This document shows positions 58,204 to 64,000 of a stretch of 64,000 bases of DNA, one piece after another; position 1 is the first letter of the stretch, and the number at the start of each line of letters is the position of its first letter. The notes under the pieces are model-generated. The model was not told where the DNA came from and made no database searches. It saw only the letters and a program-made list of their open reading frames with translations. This DNA comes from Phlebiopsis flavidoalba (taxonomy: Eukaryota; Basidiomycota; Agaricomycetes; Polyporales; Phanerochaetaceae): NCBI GenBank assembly GCA_035772785.1, contig JAOCPU010000013.1, positions 563,001-627,000 on the forward strand. Direction: 5' to 3'. The translations under genes and the position numbers were made by a program.

Positions 58204-61200
58204 ATGCTTGACCCAAGCTTCTAGATTTGTCAGCATTAGTATCGTTATTGGCATAACATTATATCTTTTCTATTGGAACCGTTTCATTGGGTATATATTA
58301 ACTCGTACTCTAGGCGTGCTGCTATGTTGGAATCAGGGAAACGATAGTATATGGTGGAAATTGGTAAGTCCCTGCACTCGCAGCCCAAAGTATAATGCAA
58401 TCACTCACATAAGTCAGGGTCTGTTCATCTTTCTCTACTTACCGGCAGGATTCTGGTCAAAGATATCGTCTATCACTCCAGCAACCAGACCATACGCGCT
58501 GTAAAAGGTCAAATAAGTTGGCGGTACTTGGATTCGGGCTCCAGCTGCAGAAGAAGACCTCACAATCACACTCGGGTTGTGGGTGAGGATGTCGGTTGTA
58601 CGTGAGAGCATCTTTGGCAAATGTAACCGAGACTAACGACCTGTCTGACTTAGTGAATGCAGAGAAGCTACCTCTCTCGTGCCGTCTCCACATGTCGTTG
58701 CAAGGGCTTGGAGTGGTTTATATACAACAGGACCGCTGCGTACGACAACGTCTTATCAACTCTGGATGGAATGAGCGACTCGGCGGTATGAGGCCCACGG
58801 GCGGACGAGTCGGGACGGCGTTGGCTCCCTTCGCAAAATATTTAGCTGGACATCCGTGATACCTGACTGTGAGCTCCGTCCATGTCACCGGCCTCAAGAT
58901 CTAACCCTGGCATCAGCAACTCATCTTGGGCCTCCTATCTCACTGGTATCCTCTATTTACGATAGGACTCCGCAGATACTCAAGAAATTGATGGCCGGAC
59001 TCAAGAGGCAGCTGCCAAATCTTGATCCAAAGGATTTACTGCCTATTGGAATCGAGGTCACAAAGGAGCGCGATTATATGCGGAAAATGCATCCACTCCT
59101 GAGCTTTTGGTCGCTGAGTTCCGTAGTACGAGAGGAACGTATGGGATTGTACCCCGTAAGACGGCGACTTTTCTCCAGGTACACTGCGGAACTAACTTCT
59201 ACTTCACAGTCGCGATCCAAACACGACCAGTACAACAAGCAGGTCCTGAATCTCACGTTTTCAAGATGCGCTGATTTCATTTGCCACTAACAAGCGCTAC
59301 TATGAATCCACTAGCTCTAACTGGCGAGGAAGCTACTTACCACAATCCAGGATGTGGTAACGCCCTCTCTTCGCACGCGATCCTATCTATCTTTCAACAC
59401 TTTCAGTAAATTTTGGCGGCGACACAAACTGTGGACTGGCCTGAATTTCCGGACCGATAACACGCGTGGTTTTTTTGCATACCGCGGGTACGTGGGGCCC
59501 CGCCGACGTGCACGAGAGACGGACGACGAACCAACACCGCTTGGCATCAAATTTCGCTACACTGGAGTATGCTAAAGAATCCAAAGTCTTGAGGCGCCCT
59601 TTCTAGATTTGTTATACTACGCTGATTCTGTGGGGACAAGTGCCCTCGGTTGTCCGAAAATGTGAAGAGAGCTCCTCGTCTCACAGCTGACCCTCTCAAA
59701 CATCGGAAATGGAGATCTACCTCCTGAATGGGGGATTGACATTGCTATCCGTGGGGGCGTCCCTTCGATATGGTCCTTGGACGGACAGGCAGCGGTACGC
59801 CCTGACCATAATATGCTATCTACGTCTCTAAGTCAGCAACCCATTAGGGCCATATTACAGCAAGCTTTCTTCCCCTCGAGCTTTCACGGATTCCACACCT
59901 ATCTCTCCCCTCAAGCCCGGTGACCCACGTGTCTGGCCATGCATGAAAATATTGGTTGAATTGCGTGACGGAGTTACACTTCAAATTCCTTTCCGTGAAC
60001 CCTCTAAGGTATATCAACCTCAATACCTTCTCAACTGTATCCTCATCCTCTTGGCCCCCAGAACTGGCAATGGGACGGTGAAGTCCGCTTGCCAAATCGA
60101 CCGCGAAAACGAGAGCCTGCCTCAATCCATGTCCGGGCCGGCGACAGCTCCACGATCAGCTACATGATGCCCATGGTCGCTACAGCACGAGGCTATGAAC
60201 CCACGCTTGCATGTACACCTGGATACCGTGACGATCACATCCAGGTCTGAATGACATTCGAATCTTGACGGCGGCATTCTGCTCGGTCAGTCCGCTCATA
60301 ATTGAACCCGTATACCTTTTCATTTTTGAATATAGATCCGCGCAGAAATGCCATCACCCCTCAGGTGGAACGATCCTAGGCAATGGACGTTTGCCATAAG
60401 TCTTCACACCAGCCCTATATTCTACTTACTGCGGGACCACATCAATATGTTTACCACCGATCTCAGCAAGGATTGGATATCAGGTCCGCCGACTACTCAG
60501 GAACGCTTCATTCCTATGGTGTACAGGGTCGAAATTGATCTACAGAACTACGAAATTAATACCTATGTCAACGACCATAATATCATAGACAAGCCGCTCA
60601 TTCGTGAGGAGAATGGTGGGTAATCATGGTCCACAAATACTATTTTTCTCACGGTATTTTCAAAGCTCTCCTTACCCTCTATGGAAAGAAGCTTCACACA
60701 CAGGTGTCTGTCCCAGCGATGAAGTATCGACCAGAGACACACTACTGTCTCATTTTTCGTTGGAAGGCCCGGACGTGCAAGTTTCGACTCAGTCTCCCTC
60801 GTTGGAATACCCGTAGTCTCTATTCACGCCCCATCGGAATACAGATATTGGTCGGATTGGTTTCCTTCGACTTGATGCATCATACAGCTATTTCGCGGAA
60901 GTTCACACCGAGAACATAGACCAGACTTGCAGCTCTCATTCCGCGGTGGCTGACTTCAAAGTTAGATTTGGAATTGGAAGCTTATCTCTTTGAACAGGCG
61001 AGAGACGTCATTTACAAACTTTGTGGTTGGTCTATTCGACACTTCATGATCTTACGCAACAATTACTTCGGCTCCTTTACCCACTTCTCTACTCTTTTTG
61101 AGTATTTGGAAAGGCGTAAACAGAAGCAGCCTCTTGGCGACCCAGTAGATCTGCAATACCGTGAGGGTAACGTGAGTCGTATCACTTCTGTACGTTTCCG

Positions 61201-64000
61201 TTCATCAAAATTGACTTGTAGCAGTCCAACGGGCTTCAAATCCAACTTGAAGTCTTCTTGTACACAATGGCTTGGTCATAATGCCAGCCGGCCTTCGTGG
61301 TTATGAGAGCGATCAACCAGGGGGATCAGGAGGGCGATATAGGTACATGTGTCATGCTGGCTTGCCAGAGCTCCAAATACATCTTCGCACACATGATTAT
61401 TATATGGGTAATGATCCAAATATCACGCAGACCCTCCTTATTGACAATGGATAGAGCTTGCACTCAACCCAAGACGTTATTACGGGGAACGCATACATGA
61501 CCACTGTCCTGAGGACCTTACAACGGCCCAGCAGCTGCAAAGACGCTCCAAGGAAACAGTTGTTATCGACGTAAGTACACCCGGATTCTATCGATAGGAC
61601 ATGGCATTGATCGTATCGCAGGGTCTCGACATCGTAGCTCATAGACTGTTTGGGCCATTGCCCCACGCAGCTACATATTTGTGCATATGGGACATTCACA
61701 TTTCGCGTATCATGGCGCATTTTACCACGGCAGAGGCCAAGAAATTCTATCTGTCTTGCCGGCCCAGGCGTTTGGGCTTAACTTCGCGGATCCGTTGAAT
61801 GCTCCTGCCATGGAACATGAGGTCCCCAGTACGACCCAGACGGTGAGTCCATGGTGTACTTGACATCGTATCCAGCTAACACATCGATTAGTCACTTTTT
61901 TGAAGATCAAATTGGACGAGGTCACTGCTGTTTGGCATGCGGGTCAAGCAGCGGCGCTGAATTACGGCTACCAAATGGACTCCGGATGGACAGCAATGAC
62001 CTCGCGGGCAAGCTTTATAGCAAAGTCACCAGCCTTCGTGCACCCCCAACGTGTCGGTCAAGCTTCTGATGTCTACGAATGTAAAAGGATCATCTGAATG
62101 GCACGAAGCTGGGATCATGTCATTCGACGGCCAACGTTGACATTTTACTCTGCACCTCGAAATTGGCGCGAAAAGGCTCAAGCCAAGCTAAATTCCTAGC
62201 TGCCCCCAGGACGGGCACACGTGTAGAGCCGCTTCTTTCTTTACTTGCCCGATCAGTCTCTACCTGCCTGACATGCTGATTCCTGGTAAGAGCAAGCTTC
62301 TCGACTCGACCTTCACAACCTGCTGACTTTTGCAAGGCCGAGGTAGTACTGGATACTGATTTGTATCTACCGCAAAGCTAAGATATAGCCAACTTCCGCT
62401 CCTTCTCACTCGTCGAGGAATCGCCTTCGAAAGGCTACGGATCCTGCCCACCTAGTCACTATCTTTCGCCTCGTCGATAGGAGGATGGGACGGGTCCACT
62501 GTGATACAAGTCGGACTCTGAGGGTGAAGTGTTATGGCTACGAAGCTGATCGTGATGCCCGCCTCATGCGTAAGTGTGGAATAATTTTCGCGTTGAACGC
62601 AGTATGAAGGTCCCTTGATAGCGGAAGTTCCCCTCATCTAAGGCTTCCTCTTAGATTTAGAAAATCGTCCTCACGACCACCTCCAGTTCCTCTCGCTCAG
62701 AGGTACGAAAAACGATAGTTAAATGGTCATAGTGGCGATGAGGCATACAAGACGCATGTGGAATCTACGGAGGCATACAGCTCAGAAAGTGAGATGAGGT
62801 ATGGTTGACTTCAAACCTGCTTGGTTGATTTGTCATTGACTGACTTTGCCCATGACGACCTAGGCGAAAAGCCGCATTGGGGCGTGGTACGCATGCGCGC
62901 ATTATCGAACGGCTATCAGCCGGTACCGGAGTCTTGTCATCTGGGCGCGCCCCGCGTATTGGCACAAAACCATTTTAGCCTCGTCAAGGTGCATTTCTAC
63001 TCTAGTCTCCGATGTTCTGACCAGTGGGGACTCAAGGTGGTATCATTTGTAGGAGCCGAACACCCCACCGTCCAGGACACTTTGAATGCAAAAGGCTTTC
63101 TCGCAGATGGATTTGGCAGAGGAAGAAAGCCGATGCAGATCCGCTAGAGAAATTTAATCGTTGACTTACGATGGACACTCTCGTGCATCGTCGGTGGAAT
63201 CGCGTTCACGAACATGACAAGCCCACTTGTATCCAGATCACCCCGCTGCTCCTCTGGTTCGTTGCGAAGACTTTCCTATATGATATCAAGGGTGCAACGT
63301 GGATGGATTTTGTGCCCGTTCGGTGTCCTAGACCTCCTGTCTAACCAACTGTAAAGGGGTGGCAGCATGCTGATTCCCTAGAACCTGTTACTATGCTTGA
63401 ATCATTGGACAACACATACCGCTCCGGTCCCGACAAGAAGGGCTGCCATCGGGACAAATGCCGTGCTCCAGATGAGGTAGAGACTTTCGACCTCTCCTCG
63501 AGGGACAGAGTCAGCTTCAATACAGGCCGGTCCCACCAACAATTGAGGCCGGGCGCACCAGAAACACACCCCTACATGCCCATCTCGTCACAACCGCGGT
63601 GGTTTTTTAAATGATCTTCATTTGAAAGCATTTCCTAATGTCAACGGAGCAGCGGACCGTTCTACTAACCCCGTGGAAATCAATGTCTGCCGTGACTGTC
63701 GGGAAGCTCGCCTGCGTGGTTATAGCGTCATCGGTGCCCTATATTTACCTTTGCACCTTCTTGCTGTGCCGAGTAGCATATTTTTCTACGCACAGCAATG
63801 AAGCTACACTCTTTCCATGGTTGAGTATCTACATCCCGAGCACGACTTCCGCTCCGAGAACACTGAGTACCCCACATCATGCAGCCTCCCATGCGTTTCG
63901 TGAAGGTTCTGCGGAGCTAATACTCAGCACAACAAGTATTCGGACTCGTACATCGCCGGATTAATTTTACACAGGCCATCCAACTTGTTTGTGACCGCCC
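58204..64000 (+). CDS. CSF1: Csf1-type giant bridge-like lipid transfer protein (5' part)
   Basis: Amino-terminal part of a very large protein of the Csf1/Tweek (BLTP1) family, tube-like lipid transporters at ER contact sites. It runs off the right edge. After ATG at 58204 and one extra base, the first helix is VSISIVIGITLYLFYWNRF, followed by LCWNQGNDSIW. An intron and shift then give ILVKDIVYHSSNQTIRAV-like text. Further family text: MSLQGLGV(V)YIQQDR/YNRTAAYDNV (about 58690-58760), PNLDPKDLLPIGIEVT (about 59013-59060), LPPEWGIDIAIRGG (about 59720-59755), LRDGVTLQIPFRE (about 59961), YEPTL and LDTVT, RWNDPRQWTFAISLHTSPIF (about 60364-60425), LRDHINMFTTDLSKDWISGP (about 60430-60490), VNDHNIIDKPLIREENGG, CGWSIRHFMILRNNYFGSFT (about 61023-61082), HFSTLFEYLERRKQKQPLGD and PVDLQYREGN, and GLNFADPLNAPAMEHEVP (about 61768-61825). 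Many introns. Beyond 62450 frames are badly broken but hydrophilic segments continue. Confidence 0.83.

Noticed and set aside
58204..64000. Fmp27/BLTP2 (SABRE/Hobbit type) as identity of the giant protein
   Set aside because: The start (short hydrophobic helix, WNQGN...IW, then the SSNQTIRAV-like segment) and downstream motif order fit Csf1/Tweek better. Both are bridge-like lipid transfer families, so some doubt remains.
1..64000. CRISPR array, insertion sequence, prophage or toxin-antitoxin system
   Set aside because: Spliced eukaryotic genes throughout; no regularly spaced direct repeats, no transposase or reverse transcriptase motifs, and no terminal inverted repeats noticed.

Overview
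The window is nuclear DNA of a filamentous fungus, most likely a basidiomycete of the Agaricomycetes. Genes are split by many introns of about 45-70 bp with GT...AG ends, sit close together on both strands, and encode ordinary fungal housekeeping proteins. Nearly every recognisable gene is broken by single-base insertions or deletions, often in homopolymers or short repeats, and the correct protein resumes in the next frame. Essential genes (eIF3c, eIF2B-gamma, ATP synthase OSCP, PPCDC) are affected as much as the others. I therefore read the breaks mainly as uncorrected long-read consensus errors, not as genuine pseudogenes. Gene bounds below are outer limits reconstructed across these breaks and introns.

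Layout. 0-26 kb: OM14-like mitochondrial outer-membrane protein (+), eIF3c (+), eIF2B-gamma (-), Ste20/germinal-centre-type kinase (+), APS kinase (-), pyroglutamyl-peptidase I (-), WRNIP1/Mgs1 ATPase (+), SUV39/Clr4-type SET methyltransferase (-), amidohydrolase copy A (+). 25.6-32 kb: F-box protein (-), two poorly supported hypothetical genes within low-complexity, pyrimidine-rich DNA, and very long stacked homopolymers. 32-39 kb: truncated-looking GH128-like glycosidase (-), ATP synthase OSCP (-), PPCDC (+), amidohydrolase copy B (-). 39.5-50.7 kb: TRP-like/FLC membrane protein with an ML-like domain (+), class II histone deacetylase Hda1 with Arb2 domain (+), amidohydrolase copy C (-). 50.8-64 kb: Rad10/ERCC1 (+), a large acidic unrecognised protein (-), DUF1746 membrane protein (+), a small twin-Cx9C protein (-), and the 5' part of the giant lipid-transfer protein gene Csf1 (+), which runs off the window.

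Most neighbours alternate between head-to-head pairs (gaps of about 130-950 bp, probably shared promoters) and tail-to-tail pairs (gaps of about 65-250 bp). There is no biosynthetic or defence cluster. The one locus-specific peculiarity is three large, membrane-anchored, two-module amidohydrolase paralogues within 30 kb. The second module of each keeps the family framework but has lost the metal-binding His-x-His. Two chromatin enzymes (an H3K9-type methyltransferase with SUMO-interaction-like motifs and Hda1) and two DNA repair/replication factors (Mgs1, Rad10) also lie in the window, without evidence that they act together.
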